Shown: positions 55,944 through 64,000 of the stretch, in pieces
Numbering within the stretch: the first letter of the stretch is position 1
Layout of the letters: every line of letters starts with the position of its first letter
Source of the DNA: Vibrio sp. VB16
Lineage (GTDB): Bacteria > Pseudomonadota > Gammaproteobacteria > Enterobacterales > Vibrionaceae
Length of the DNA stretch: 64,000 bases
NCBI RefSeq assembly: GCF_015594925.2
Contig: NZ_CP087591.1
Location: 248,001 to 312,000, forward strand
Direction: 5' to 3'
Made by a program: the position numbers and the translations under genes
The notes under the pieces: generated by a model
Databases searched by the model: none
What the model was told of the DNA's origin: nothing
What the model saw: the letters and a program-made list of their open reading frames with translations, nothing else

Positions 55944-56997
55944 AGATAGGATCCTTGTTCCGTGCAACTACTCTATTTCTTGCCAAAAGAGATAACGCTG
56001 ATTCCAGTTTTTTCCACTGGGTTTCATCCGCTGGCAGACCGAAGCGAAGCGCATTTTTCTCATCACAAAGGCGTGTTAGCACGTGTTGTTGGCAAAGAAA
56101 ATCATGACACGCAGTCGCCTCATCTAGGTAAACGGTGATGAAGAGATCGGTAACCGATGTTCTATCATCAAGATATTGACCCAAAAGACCATTCAATCGA
56201 ATGGATGCCGACTTGATACGGCGTGCCGCTTCTTTCTGCCATTGGAGATCGGATAGTGCCTTTTTCATCACCCAGCGAGCGGGGCCTGTAACTGTCCACG
56301 GACCAAGCAATGCTTCGAGTGACCCTTTAATGTTTTCCGACGCAAAAACAAACCCTACTCTGGCCCCCGCTAGCCCAAAAAATTTACCTACCGAGCGAAG
56401 AACAATCAGGCTACTCCGTTGCTCGTTAGTACTCAGCATCGATATCTCTGGTGTGCAGTCAGCGAATGCCTCATCAACGATAAGGTAGCCTTTTTTCTCT
56501 TGCATTTTTTGGCCGATTGCAACCAACATATCCTTAGGACTAAACTTGCCCGTCGGGTTATTGGGGTTAATTATCAATACCACGTCACTTTCTGCAACCT
56601 GTTGTTCCGACGGAAAACCATCATAAAACAGTACATTCCAGCGACATGAATCCTGCTCAAACTGTGTCCATGCATGTTGGTGTTCTTTGTAACCAACCCT
56701 TGGCAGCAATATTGTACCGCAGCGACCCATTTCTTTAGTAAGAACTGCGGGTAGAGAGACAATGGCGGCCTGAGATCCCGCGACAATAACTGGGTCAGAA
56801 AATCCGCCATAATAACGCCTAGCCGTCACTTCCAAACCATCATTATTTTGAGGGAGTTGGTTCCAAACAGAGAGAGGGATGTCGCCTACTGGATAGGTAA
56901 AAGGACTCACTCCCGTTGACAGGTCAATCCAACATTCTGGATCGGTACCATATTCAGCGGCTATCTTATTCAGATTGCCACCATGTTTAATCGCCAT
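55936..56997 (-). CDS. cobD: L-threonine-O-3-phosphate decarboxylase (CobD/CobC type)
   Basis: 353 aa PLP enzyme of aminotransferase class I fold producing (R)-1-amino-2-propanol phosphate, the linker of the nucleotide loop. Start MAIKHGGNLNKIAAEYG and WIDLSTGVSPFTYP are typical; LIINPNNPTGKFS and VDEAFADCTPE line the cofactor pocket, and the PLP lysine lies in LRSVGKFFGLAGARVGF. The ATG at 56997 overlaps the cbiB stop by one base (TGATG); the longer frame to 57093 is in cbiB. Confidence 0.92.
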   Translation of the reverse strand: MAIKHGGNLNKIAAEYGTDPECWIDLSTGVSPFTYPVGDIPLSVWNQLPQNNDGLEVTARRYYGGFSDPVIVAGSQAAIVSLPAVLTKEMGRCGTILLPRVGYKEHQHAWTQFEQDSCRWNVLFYDGFPSEQQVAESDVVLIINPNNPTGKFSPKDMLVAIGQKMQEKKGYLIVDEAFADCTPEISMLSTNEQRSSLIVLRSVGKFFGLAGARVGFVFASENIKGSLEALLGPWTVTGPARWVMKKALSDLQWQKEAARRIKSASIRLNGLLGQYLDDRTSVTDLFITVYLDEATACHDFLCQQHVLTRLCDEKNALRFGLPADETQWKKLESALSLLARNRVVARNKDPIYE

Positions 56998-57980
56998 CAA
57001 CTTACTCCTACGATGACACAAATTAACCAGAGATAACCGAGAGCAAAACTCCCACGTGAGACCAATCGATTGGCCGCAGGGATTGATTGCCATTGAGCCG
57101 GCTTGCCTATGCCCATCGGTTTTTTATCGTGCAGTACGCCATGATAATAGGTTGGTCCACCAATCATAACTTGTAACGCGCCAGCGCCAGCTGTCATCAC
57201 GACGCCACCATTTGGGCTGCTGCACTGTTTTGCCTGTTCGCGCCAACACTGCATCGCACTGCTGAAGTTACCTTGAAACGCGTAAATCACCGCGGTAAGG
57301 CGAGCTGGAATCCAACCGAGAAGATCATCACTTTTTGCGCTAAAAAAACCAAAATTCAAATACTGTTTATTCTTGTAGCCCCACATAGCATCCAGCGTAT
57401 TAGCAAGACGAAATAACACCGCTCCCGGTGCGCCAAAGATCAAGAACCAGAACATAGGGGCAAAAACAGCATCATTTCCATTCTCTAAGACAGACTCAAT
57501 CGTTGAAGAGGTGATCTCTTTTTCAACCATTTTTTCGGTATTGCGGCTCACAATCATCGACACCTGATAGCGCGCCTGATCTATATCACCCGCTTTTAGT
57601 GGTCGATAGATATTCTGCGCATGTTCGATAAGACTTGTCCCACCGATTGTCAGGTATACCACTATCGCATTCAGCCCGAACCATAATGACAAAGATATCT
57701 GCGCGACCCATGACAAAAGAATATACGTCGTGGCCACAACGGGAATAACCGCCATTGTCCACGCAAGTACACCCTGCTGTTTTTCACTAATGAACGAACA
57801 CGCCCGGCACGTCTTTTCAAGGCTATTTACCATGCGCCCAAAGCCGATCAATGGGTGGAACCGTTTTGGTTCTCCAAACCATCGATCCAACCACAAAGCA
57901 ACCACAAGGATAACCGCACTAACTAACATGCTCTTCCCTACGGTCAACTCGACATTAGCGAGCAGGAAATCAGGCAACAT
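56997..57980 (-). CDS. cbiB: Adenosylcobinamide-phosphate synthase
   Basis: 327 aa inner-membrane protein joining the aminopropanol linker to adenosylcobyric acid. Family start LWLDRWFGEPKRFHPLIGFGRMV, central VSRNTEKMVEKEITSSTIES with ENGNDAVFAPMFW, and ARLTAVIYAFQG. Overlaps the cobA-like gene by 11 bp. Acts in one series with CobD and CobU. Confidence 0.93.
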   Translation of the reverse strand: MLPDFLLANVELTVGKSMLVSAVILVVALWLDRWFGEPKRFHPLIGFGRMVNSLEKTCRACSFISEKQQGVLAWTMAVIPVVATTYILLSWVAQISLSLWFGLNAIVVYLTIGGTSLIEHAQNIYRPLKAGDIDQARYQVSMIVSRNTEKMVEKEITSSTIESVLENGNDAVFAPMFWFLIFGAPGAVLFRLANTLDAMWGYKNKQYLNFGFFSAKSDDLLGWIPARLTAVIYAFQGNFSSAMQCWREQAKQCSSPNGGVVMTAGAGALQVMIGGPTYYHGVLHDKKPMGIGKPAQWQSIPAANRLVSRGSFALGYLWLICVIVGVS

Positions 57981-59343
57981 CAGCGCGTTCTCGCGAACTC
58001 AATACGTCTGACATATCAATGAATTCAGGATAGTCGCTATTATCTAAAAGATACCCGTGCTGGATTGCCCACTGGCGAACTTCTTCGTTTAATGGAACCA
58101 ATTGAGCGTTCTCCAATGCAATAGAATGGTGTGAAATGATGGATTTAAGTACCGCGATATCTTCTACTAATAACCAATCGACCATTGGAATCGTATAGCT
58201 AAGTGGCTCACTATTAACTCGTCCAACAAGATAGTATCGGTTTTTTTCACCAAACGCTTTCTCTTCATTTACCGTCAATGTTAACGCATTGTCAGACACT
58301 TTTTCTGCTTGAATACCAATATTCTTCAACGCACTTCTAACAAACCGGTTGTTACTACCCAATGGCATCGCGAACTTTCTGATGTCCCAACGATGTTCTT
58401 GTATTGCATTCCACCAAAGGTTAAACGAGGGCAAGTCGCCGAAAACGAGTTCCGGCGCCGTTGCTAGATAGTCTAGGTCTTCCTGATCGATCAACGAACT
58501 GACTCTGGCATTTTCGATCGCGATAACCTCTGCGCCCTTGTCACGTAAATAGGCCGTTTCTTCATACTGACCACAAACAAGCATCCTAACGCCAGTTAAT
58601 GGCAGGCTATTTCTCCAGTTGAGTTCCTCAGCTTGGGCAACAACCTCACCAACAATCACTAAAGCCGGTCCCTTAAGCGTAGAATGATCGACTTTTTCAG
58701 CGATCGTACCCAGTGTGCCCGTAATACACTGATGATCAGCACTTGTCGCCGAACATATTAACGCGATGGGGGTATGCGAACTTCTGCCATTTTCGATAAG
58801 GTTTTGGGTATGCTGTGCCAGTTTTTTGGCGCCCATATAAAGCACTAATGTACCACCCGCTTGACCAAGTCTACTCCATGACGCAAGCGTCTCCGTATTT
58901 TTATGTCCGCTGACAAAGGTGACACTAGAAGCGATACCACCGCTTGTCAAAGGAAAACCGGAGTAAGAAGCCGCACCTAATGCTGCGGTAATACCCGGTA
59001 TTATTTCATATGGAATGTCGTGTTGTTTTAGATCGCGACACTCTTCTGTTGTGCGACCAAAGATACACGGGTCACCCGCTTTAAGTCGAGCGACGCGTTT
59101 ACCCGCTAACGCAAATTCCGTTACATCTGGGTGCATACCGTATTCAATATGGATACCTTGATAGCCGCGATAACCGACCTGATGCAACTGAACGTGCTCT
59201 GGAATAATGGAAAGAATTGCCGCGCTCACAAGCTTGTCATAACAAACCACATCACAGGTACTCAGCAACTGTTTTGCTCGGCAGGTAAGCAGCCCCGGAT
59301 CGCCCGGACCGGCACCAATCAGATAGACTTTACCTTTCGTCAT
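57970..59343 (-). CDS. cobA: Uroporphyrinogen-III C-methyltransferase with HemD-like extension
   Basis: 457 aa. Residues 1-245 are a complete SUMT domain: VYLIGAGPGDPGLLTCRAKQ, VARLKAGDPCIFGR, PGITAALGAASYSGFPLTSG. It adds methyl groups at C-2 and C-7 of uroporphyrinogen III to give precorrin-2. Residues about 250-440 resemble a strongly diverged uroporphyrinogen-III synthase (HemD) domain, with LTGVRMLVCGQYEETAYLRDKG at its start and VDWLLVEDIAVLKSII late, but its conserved residues look eroded. Might bind substrate or be vestigial. Overlaps cobM by 14 bp and cbiB by 11 bp. Confidence 0.88.
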   Translation of the reverse strand: MTKGKVYLIGAGPGDPGLLTCRAKQLLSTCDVVCYDKLVSAAILSIIPEHVQLHQVGYRGYQGIHIEYGMHPDVTEFALAGKRVARLKAGDPCIFGRTTEECRDLKQHDIPYEIIPGITAALGAASYSGFPLTSGGIASSVTFVSGHKNTETLASWSRLGQAGGTLVLYMGAKKLAQHTQNLIENGRSSHTPIALICSATSADHQCITGTLGTIAEKVDHSTLKGPALVIVGEVVAQAEELNWRNSLPLTGVRMLVCGQYEETAYLRDKGAEVIAIENARVSSLIDQEDLDYLATAPELVFGDLPSFNLWWNAIQEHRWDIRKFAMPLGSNNRFVRSALKNIGIQAEKVSDNALTLTVNEEKAFGEKNRYYLVGRVNSEPLSYTIPMVDWLLVEDIAVLKSIISHHSIALENAQLVPLNEEVRQWAIQHGYLLDNSDYPEFIDMSDVLSSRERADVA

Positions 59344-60157
59344 GTGACTCTCCCTTTACTGAGGTCTCTACTTCTAAAGCACGACGAGAAGAAGGCTCAA
59401 CCACTTTCGCTTTACGGCATGCGTGTGAAAAGGTGGGATCGTACAGCTTAGAATCAACAAAATCGTCTATGGCAAATACCTTGCTGACAATAATCATGGC
59501 CGTTGAACGGATATTCGCGTCATGCATCTTGTCGGCGATGTCCGCTAAGGTGCCGCGAATAATGCGTTCCTCTGGGTGCGAGGCTTTTTCCACCACACAA
59601 ACTGGCCAGTTTTGTGGATAAACGTCACTAAGTTCACGAACAACTTTTCTTATCAAGGTTGCGCTTAAAAACAAGCATAGCGTCGCTTCATGTCGAGCTA
59701 AAGACTTAAGATTCTCTTTGTCTGGTACCGGAGTACGACCAGAAGCACGTGAAAGAATAATCGTTTGGCACTCTTCTGGAAGCGTCAACTCCTGCCCCAA
59801 AGCCGCAGCAGATGCTTGAAAAGAAGACACACCGGGAATGACTTTCCAGTCGATACCTAGCACCTTAAGTCGGCGTGTTTGCTCAGCAAGGGAAGAATAT
59901 ATAGATAAATCCCCCGTCTGTACCCTTGCAACATCTTGTCCTTGCTCATGGGCGTCGGTATACACTTTGGTGATTTCATCCAGATCCATACTGGCAGAGT
60001 TGTACACTTTCGCCTCTGGATGGGCGCGTTCAATAACCGCTTTAGGAACCAAGCTTCCCGCATAAAGAATAACCGGACAGGTCTCTACTAGTTTTGCACC
60101 TTTTACAGTGATCAAATCTGGGTCACCCGGTCCGGCACCAATAAAATAAACGGTCAT
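59330..60157 (-). CDS. cobM: Precorrin-4 C11-methyltransferase
   Basis: 275 aa CobM/CbiF. S-adenosylmethionine-dependent methyltransferase of the tetrapyrrole methylase family: VYFIGAGPGDPDLITVKGAK, ILYAGSLVP, VARVQTGDLSIYSS and PGVSSFQASAAALGQELTLPE, the last being specific to the C11 enzyme. Given CbiG next to it, the anaerobic (cobalt-precorrin-4) version, CbiF, is likely. Overlaps cobJ by 4 bp. Confidence 0.94.
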   Translation of the reverse strand: MTVYFIGAGPGDPDLITVKGAKLVETCPVILYAGSLVPKAVIERAHPEAKVYNSASMDLDEITKVYTDAHEQGQDVARVQTGDLSIYSSLAEQTRRLKVLGIDWKVIPGVSSFQASAAALGQELTLPEECQTIILSRASGRTPVPDKENLKSLARHEATLCLFLSATLIRKVVRELSDVYPQNWPVCVVEKASHPEERIIRGTLADIADKMHDANIRSTAMIIVSKVFAIDDFVDSKLYDPTFSHACRKAKVVEPSSRRALEVETSVKGESHDER

Positions 60158-61026
60158 ACGACTTCCTTACTGTTTTGTAGCATGTCTTTATCAAGAGATT
60201 GTTGCGGTTCAATGGAAGATATCTCCGTTGAAGCGTATTCAAGGGAGCGCCCCGGAGTTTGACCCTCTCGTGTCTCGCCATCTTCTAAAATGTATTTGTT
60301 CTTATAACCGCGAGGAGTCACTATCCAGTCCTTGAAACGATAACTGCTTTCATTCCCCACAATAACCGCCGCGTTCATTCCAAACTCAAGATCGGTAAAA
60401 CTATCCAGCGTCGAAAGCTGCACACTCTGTTCATCTCGATAGGCCGCATTGACAACGGCCACAGGCGTGGTCGCTGGTCTGTGTTTAAGAATGATTCGTT
60501 GCGCTTCTACAATATGATTTTGACGTTTTTTCGACCTCGGATTATAAAAGGTAATCGCGAAATCAGCCATTGCTGCCGCTTCTATTCGACGAATAATCAC
60601 CTCCCACGGGGTCAATAGATCGGACAGCGAAATCGTGCAACTGTCATGGCCTAACGGTGCACCGACTAACGACGCACAAGCATTGGCCGCGGTAATCCCG
60701 GGAATGGTTTCCACCTCAATATGAATCTGATGCGAAGAGAGCAGTTCAAACACGAGGGGCGCCATCGCATACATGCCAGCATCACCAGAGCAAACCAAGG
60801 CCACATTGCTACCTTCTTGAACCAGTTTAATGGCCGCATCGGCACGCTGCCACTCTTTGGTCATTCCTGTTCTTACCAGTGCCTGTTTGTTGATAAGCGA
60901 GGAGATAAGTTTCACATAGAGACCGTAGCCCACTATCACGTCGGCTTGTTTAATCACTTCCTGAGCGCGGATCGACATCAAGTCTACGCTTCCTGGTCCT
61001 AACCCCACCAAAGATAATTTAGCCAC
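60154..61026 (-). CDS. cobJ: Precorrin-3B C17-methyltransferase
   Basis: 290 aa CobJ/CbiH. Motifs LSLVGLGPGSVDLMSIRAQEV, VIVGYGLYVKLI, ALVCSGDAGMYAMAPLVFE, PGITAANACASLVGAPLGHDS and FYNPRSKKRQ. Catalyses ring contraction with C-17 methylation. The C-terminal 40 residues (GREGQTPGRSLEYAST onward) extend beyond the usual end of about 250 residues and have no recognisable motif. It is 30 bp after cbiG. Confidence 0.93.
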   Translation of the reverse strand: MAKLSLVGLGPGSVDLMSIRAQEVIKQADVIVGYGLYVKLISSLINKQALVRTGMTKEWQRADAAIKLVQEGSNVALVCSGDAGMYAMAPLVFELLSSHQIHIEVETIPGITAANACASLVGAPLGHDSCTISLSDLLTPWEVIIRRIEAAAMADFAITFYNPRSKKRQNHIVEAQRIILKHRPATTPVAVVNAAYRDEQSVQLSTLDSFTDLEFGMNAAVIVGNESSYRFKDWIVTPRGYKNKYILEDGETREGQTPGRSLEYASTEISSIEPQQSLDKDMLQNSKEVV

Positions 61027-61056
61027 AGTTTGCCTCCTCGGCAGGTGTTATATTTT

Positions 61057-62712
61057 TCATAATTGGTTCGTCTCGTCCGCGCCTTCTATCTGCGCGAAAT
61101 ATTTATTGTCTATCACTTCAGAAAGCGGCCTGTTATTTGCCAACGCGTTAAACAACGCTTTCCATTCCTGTTCGGAAAACGCTTCGATACCTCGCAGCCA
61201 AAGCGCATTATTTTCAGAGGGCTCTTGGTTTTCAAAAGAAAGAGATCTGTCACTTCGCTGGTAGACCACCATTGTCGAACGATTGCGACAAGCGCCGGCA
61301 CACATGGTTCTGCTTATTTTTATTCGCTGATCTCCAGTCGACAATCCCATCGCTTTCAATATTGATCGCAAGTCGTGTGCAAGATTTTTACTTCCGGCCT
61401 TGGCGCAGCGTTTGCCTTCACAGATCAAAATATGATGTTTATAGAACAGCATTGGCCGATCCAAATCCACATGCTTTGGCTTGCATTGATAGCCTTCTAC
61501 CACTTCATTACCGTAAGCATTTACTTTGATCTCAGTGGCGTTTAACTCACTATCACCATGTCGAACTTCGCTGCCATGTTTTTTTTCACCAAACCAGTTC
61601 TTACGCTTATGCCTGACCAAAGATTCGGTAAATTCGCGGCGACAACACGCTATCGTCATGTTAAAACCATCTTGCTTGAATACCCATTTGGGCACGACAA
61701 GCTGTTTAGTCCCACTCCGTTTTAATGCTGCCGCTTCTGCCACAGAATTACTGCCAGTCACTTTCTTGACGTAATCTGACGGGCTTTCTATGCCTTCAAG
61801 TCCATCCAGTTGGTGCGGTGGATAGGTGCTAAATAGCCACTGATTCTGTTCCGACAGTTGTTGCAGCCCTACTTCGTCCGCCTTGAGGTCAATACTTGCG
61901 AAGGCTTCGACGGATTCTAAACAGAGATTAAACTGTTCGCTAAAGGCTTCTAACCCCGCTTTCAATACTGACAAGGGCGTATTTCGGTCGCAACCTAAAC
62001 CAAGAATTAACGATTTTGGTCTCCAAAGTACGACCTTATTTTCCCAGCCGGATAGGTCAACTTGGTTTTCATCACTGATGAGGATTGCACCCCGATAATG
62101 GGCACTTTCGACACCATCTAGGCTTGTATGGCTAATCAGGTTAACGGGCATGCGCTTGTCGTATTTCCACCAATCTTTATTACCCGTCTGTTGGGCGATT
62201 ATCACTGGCTCTTCGTTGACGATAGCGGCCGAAACCTTTGTAATTGACGGTTCTGAAATGGCATCAAGAACCCAACCAAATGGCGAACCAAGCATATCCG
62301 CGGAGACCGTCTCAGAAACATCAGACGCCGTTGTTATAACGGGCGTCGCCTTAACAACATGGGCAACTCGTTCGGTTAATTGATTTGCACCACCGCGGTG
62401 CCCTGAAAGCATAGAGATAGCAAACGTCGCTTGCTCATCCAGACAGACCACCGCTGGGTCGCTTGTTTTGTCCTTCAACAATGGCCCAATGATTCGACTG
62501 ACGATACCGCTTGCACAGATGAAGATATGACCGTCATACTGACTAAATCTATCAGCCACAAAGCTCGATAACGGCAGCGTCAATAGTGTCGCGCCTGGTG
62601 ACACTTCTAACGCAATTGGGGCAACAAAGAGATCGGCAAAAGGGAGCGCCCTTTTCAGCTTAGCCCCTTGTTTTTCGCCCGCTACGGTGATGGTGTAAAT
62701 CGCAAGTTTCAT
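61057..62712 (-). CDS. cbiG: CbiG fused to a [2Fe-2S] thioredoxin-like ferredoxin domain
   Basis: 551 aa, against about 350 for ordinary CbiG. The N-terminal and middle parts (FICASGIVSRIIGPLLKDK, LSGHRGGANQLTERV, LILGLGCDRNTPLSVLKAGL, MTIACCRREF) form a complete cobalt-precorrin-5A hydrolase, which opens the lactone and releases acetaldehyde. After a charged linker, residues about 420-500 look like a COG3411-type ferredoxin: C431-x4-C436 and C471-x3-C475 (CEGKRC, CAGAC). An 80-residue helical tail follows. The ferredoxin may supply electrons for a corrin reduction such as cobalt reduction or CbiJ-like steps. CbiG marks the anaerobic, early-cobalt route. Confidence 0.9.
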   Translation of the reverse strand: MKLAIYTITVAGEKQGAKLKRALPFADLFVAPIALEVSPGATLLTLPLSSFVADRFSQYDGHIFICASGIVSRIIGPLLKDKTSDPAVVCLDEQATFAISMLSGHRGGANQLTERVAHVVKATPVITTASDVSETVSADMLGSPFGWVLDAISEPSITKVSAAIVNEEPVIIAQQTGNKDWWKYDKRMPVNLISHTSLDGVESAHYRGAILISDENQVDLSGWENKVVLWRPKSLILGLGCDRNTPLSVLKAGLEAFSEQFNLCLESVEAFASIDLKADEVGLQQLSEQNQWLFSTYPPHQLDGLEGIESPSDYVKKVTGSNSVAEAAALKRSGTKQLVVPKWVFKQDGFNMTIACCRREFTESLVRHKRKNWFGEKKHGSEVRHGDSELNATEIKVNAYGNEVVEGYQCKPKHVDLDRPMLFYKHHILICEGKRCAKAGSKNLAHDLRSILKAMGLSTGDQRIKISRTMCAGACRNRSTMVVYQRSDRSLSFENQEPSENNALWLRGIEAFSEQEWKALFNALANNRPLSEVIDNKYFAQIEGADETNQL

Positions 62713-62724
62713 CTTCTCACCTAC

Positions 62725-63489
62725 TTATGCTACCGACTGTTTGCCGCGCAAGACGCCACGGCGGCTACGAATCGATAATTGCACCATAGAGAAATAACGA
62801 TGCTCTTCCGGTACTTGGTCGAGATCATGGTAGATCTCTTGTTTATCGGTGCTAGCGTGAGACACATACGTCGCCATATCGCTCAGACCAAGTTGTTTCA
62901 GTTTCGCCGACAACTGAGGGATCATTCGACCTGCTTTGATAAGCATGATGGTATCGAATTCTTTTACTAGAGTGTCAAGGCTCTCAATTCCGTAGGTCGC
63001 TGGAACGACGCAAAAACGTTCCATACCATCCGCCAACGGTATCTTTGTCGCCGCAGGAACCGCCGTAATTGAGGTAATTCCTGGCACAATAATCGGCACA
63101 ATTTCGGGGGCTATTTCATCAAGCTCTTCTTGAATATAGGCCCATGTGCTGAAGACTGATGGGTCACCTTCGGTAACGAAAACCACGGATTTACCCTGCT
63201 TGAGACGATCAAGAATGGTCATTGCGGCTACACGCCATGCCGGAACATTTACGCTCGCGTCACGAGTCATGGGGAAATGCAAAAAACAACGCTCTCCCGG
63301 GATAGCTTCTTCTGGCAATGCGCCGCTCACGATCTCCCAAGCAAATGAATCCGCTTTTCCTTTATTTTTTTCTGGAATCGCTACAACGTCAGCTTCTTGA
63401 ATTAGTCGCGCCGCTTTCAGCGTCAACAATTCACTATCACCGGTACCGACACCAACCGCGTATAGTTGACCAAATTTGCCGTTATTCAT
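62725..63489 (-). CDS. cobI: Precorrin-2 C20-methyltransferase
   Basis: 254 aa CobI/CbiL. Motifs LYAVGVGTGDSELLTLKAAR, VAIPEKNKG, VVFVTEGDPSVFSTWAYIQE, PGITSITAVPAATKIPLADG and MLIKAGRMIPQL. Adds the C-20 methyl group; in the anaerobic route the substrate already carries cobalt. It overlaps the cobL/cbiT-type gene by 8 bp and is 12 bp before cbiG. Confidence 0.94.
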   Translation of the reverse strand: MNNGKFGQLYAVGVGTGDSELLTLKAARLIQEADVVAIPEKNKGKADSFAWEIVSGALPEEAIPGERCFLHFPMTRDASVNVPAWRVAAMTILDRLKQGKSVVFVTEGDPSVFSTWAYIQEELDEIAPEIVPIIVPGITSITAVPAATKIPLADGMERFCVVPATYGIESLDTLVKEFDTIMLIKAGRMIPQLSAKLKQLGLSDMATYVSHASTDKQEIYHDLDQVPEEHRYFSMVQLSIRSRRGVLRGKQSVA

Positions 63490-64000
63490 TAATTTCTCCC
63501 GAAGGGTGTTTAGATTTCACAATTGAAAAGAGGTGGATAGGATTTTCCGCCTGATAGCGAAGGTATTGCGCCAGTGGTTGGGTATTAGAGATATTCACTA
63601 GCTGTGCATCAAAATTGAGGTCGTTAGATTTGGCCCATTGATAAATGTCTACGACAGTGTCCATCGTGACGGCTGAAACGACTAAGCGGCCACCGATATT
63701 GAGTGCGGCCCATACATAAGAAAGAATATCGTTCATCGCACCTCGACTCCCACCAATGAAAACCGCATCGGGACTAGGCAGGTCTGTCAGCGCATTCGGG
63801 GCAGCGTCAGAGATAAGCTGAACATTATCGGTCGCATGCGCGCGTATATTCGCTTCAATGTTTTCAAAGCAAGTTTGATTGCATTCCACAGCGAACACCT
63901 TGCCTTTTGTGGCAAATTTAGCGGACTCTATCGAGATAGACCCTGAGCCCGCGCCGATATCCCAAACCGTGTCTTCTGACTGAATGCACATACTGGTGAG
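63482..64000 (-). CDS. cobL: Precorrin-6B methyltransferase (CobL/CbiT domain), partial
   Basis: The 173 codons seen hold a class I SAM methyltransferase: VWDIGAGSGSISIESAKFA (motif I), VFAVECNQTCFENIEANI and DAVFIGGSRG. This is the CbiT part, methylating C-15 with decarboxylation at C-12. The reading frame stays open to the right edge, and residues before the internal Met (LTS-MCIQSED) match the usual LT(K/S)... start of this domain. The gene is therefore cut by the window and may be a CbiE-CbiT fusion (CobL) or separate cbiT; most of any CbiE half lies outside. Confidence 0.85.
   Translation of the reverse strand, partial: LTSMCIQSEDTVWDIGAGSGSISIESAKFATKGKVFAVECNQTCFENIEANIRAHATDNVQLISDAAPNALTDLPSPDAVFIGGSRGAMNDILSYVWAALNIGGRLVVSAVTMDTVVDIYQWAKSNDLNFDAQLVNISNTQPLAQYLRYQAENPIHLFSIVKSKHPSGEINE

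Noticed and set aside
50837..64000. A cobalamin riboswitch controlling the cob or rdh genes.
   Set aside because: No B12-box-like element was recognised in the short gaps. If one exists it is probably upstream of the operon start beyond the right edge.

Overview
The window looks like a chromosomal segment of a marine gammaproteobacterium, most likely a Vibrionaceae member (Vibrio/Photobacterium-like). The reasons are moderate-to-low GC, a JUMPstart/ops-led capsule locus of the Wzi, SLBB-export, Wzz type, a yjbEFGH-type exopolysaccharide operon, WecA, and ISAs1-type relics. The genus assignment is inference, and no RNA genes or CRISPR arrays were recognised.

Layout. (1) 0-10 kb: signalling and envelope genes. 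These are a membrane GAF-GGDEF diguanylate cyclase, a TetR regulator with a palindromic operator, a dCache-type chemoreceptor, and a four-gene minus-strand operon (HlyD adaptor, DUF2955 membrane protein, AI-2E family protein, K+-channel-like protein) divergent from an outer-membrane protein. (2) 10.4-18.6 kb: wecA, then an unstable accessory zone. A hipBA toxin-antitoxin pair sits between the two halves of an ISAs1-type transposase relic, followed by a Fic protein whose catalytic His is Gln, an orphan lipoprotein, and a mosaic of duplicated IS fragments that includes a second copy of the hipB promoter/operator. (3) 18.6-42.1 kb: a surface polysaccharide locus on the minus strand, starting at a JUMPstart/ops element. 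Order of transcription is wzi, SLBB export protein, wzz, a junction with a truncated rmlB stub, a sialic-acid-like block (NeuB-like synthase, NeuD/PglD-like acetyltransferase, TIM-barrel protein, CBS-fused aminotransferase, CMP-sugar synthetase), a decayed IS relic, then a glycosyltransferase, Wzx, a sialyltransferase-like protein, a Wzy candidate, two GT2 enzymes, an SDR, and the GDP-fucose genes gmd, fcl, gmm, manC and a last GT2. (4) 42.3-46.6 kb: divergent yjbEFGH, with an 18-bp tandem repeat inside yjbE. (5) 46.6-50.9 kb: a reductive dehalogenase module (TPR protein, Tat-exported RdhA, membrane anchor RdhB, AraC regulator) preceded by a perfect FNR-type box. (6) 50.9-64 kb: a compact cobamide-biosynthesis operon, almost all genes overlapping, running off the right edge in a CobL/CbiT gene.

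The right third reads as one physiological unit. The cob genes can supply the corrinoid and the Rdh module consumes it. No obvious terminator separates cobC from the TPR-rdhAB genes, and the FNR box lies at that junction, so an anaerobically induced organohalide-reducing module coupled to cofactor supply is the most interesting hypothesis here. Unusual cobamide features are a CbiG fused to a [2Fe-2S] thioredoxin-like ferredoxin, a SUMT fused to a degenerate HemD-like domain, and a CobT of the UPF0284/archaeal type.

Functions are assigned from motifs and gene order read by eye, with no database search. Start codons were moved from the longest frame where a ribosome-binding site, a family-typical N-terminus or gene overlap supported it.
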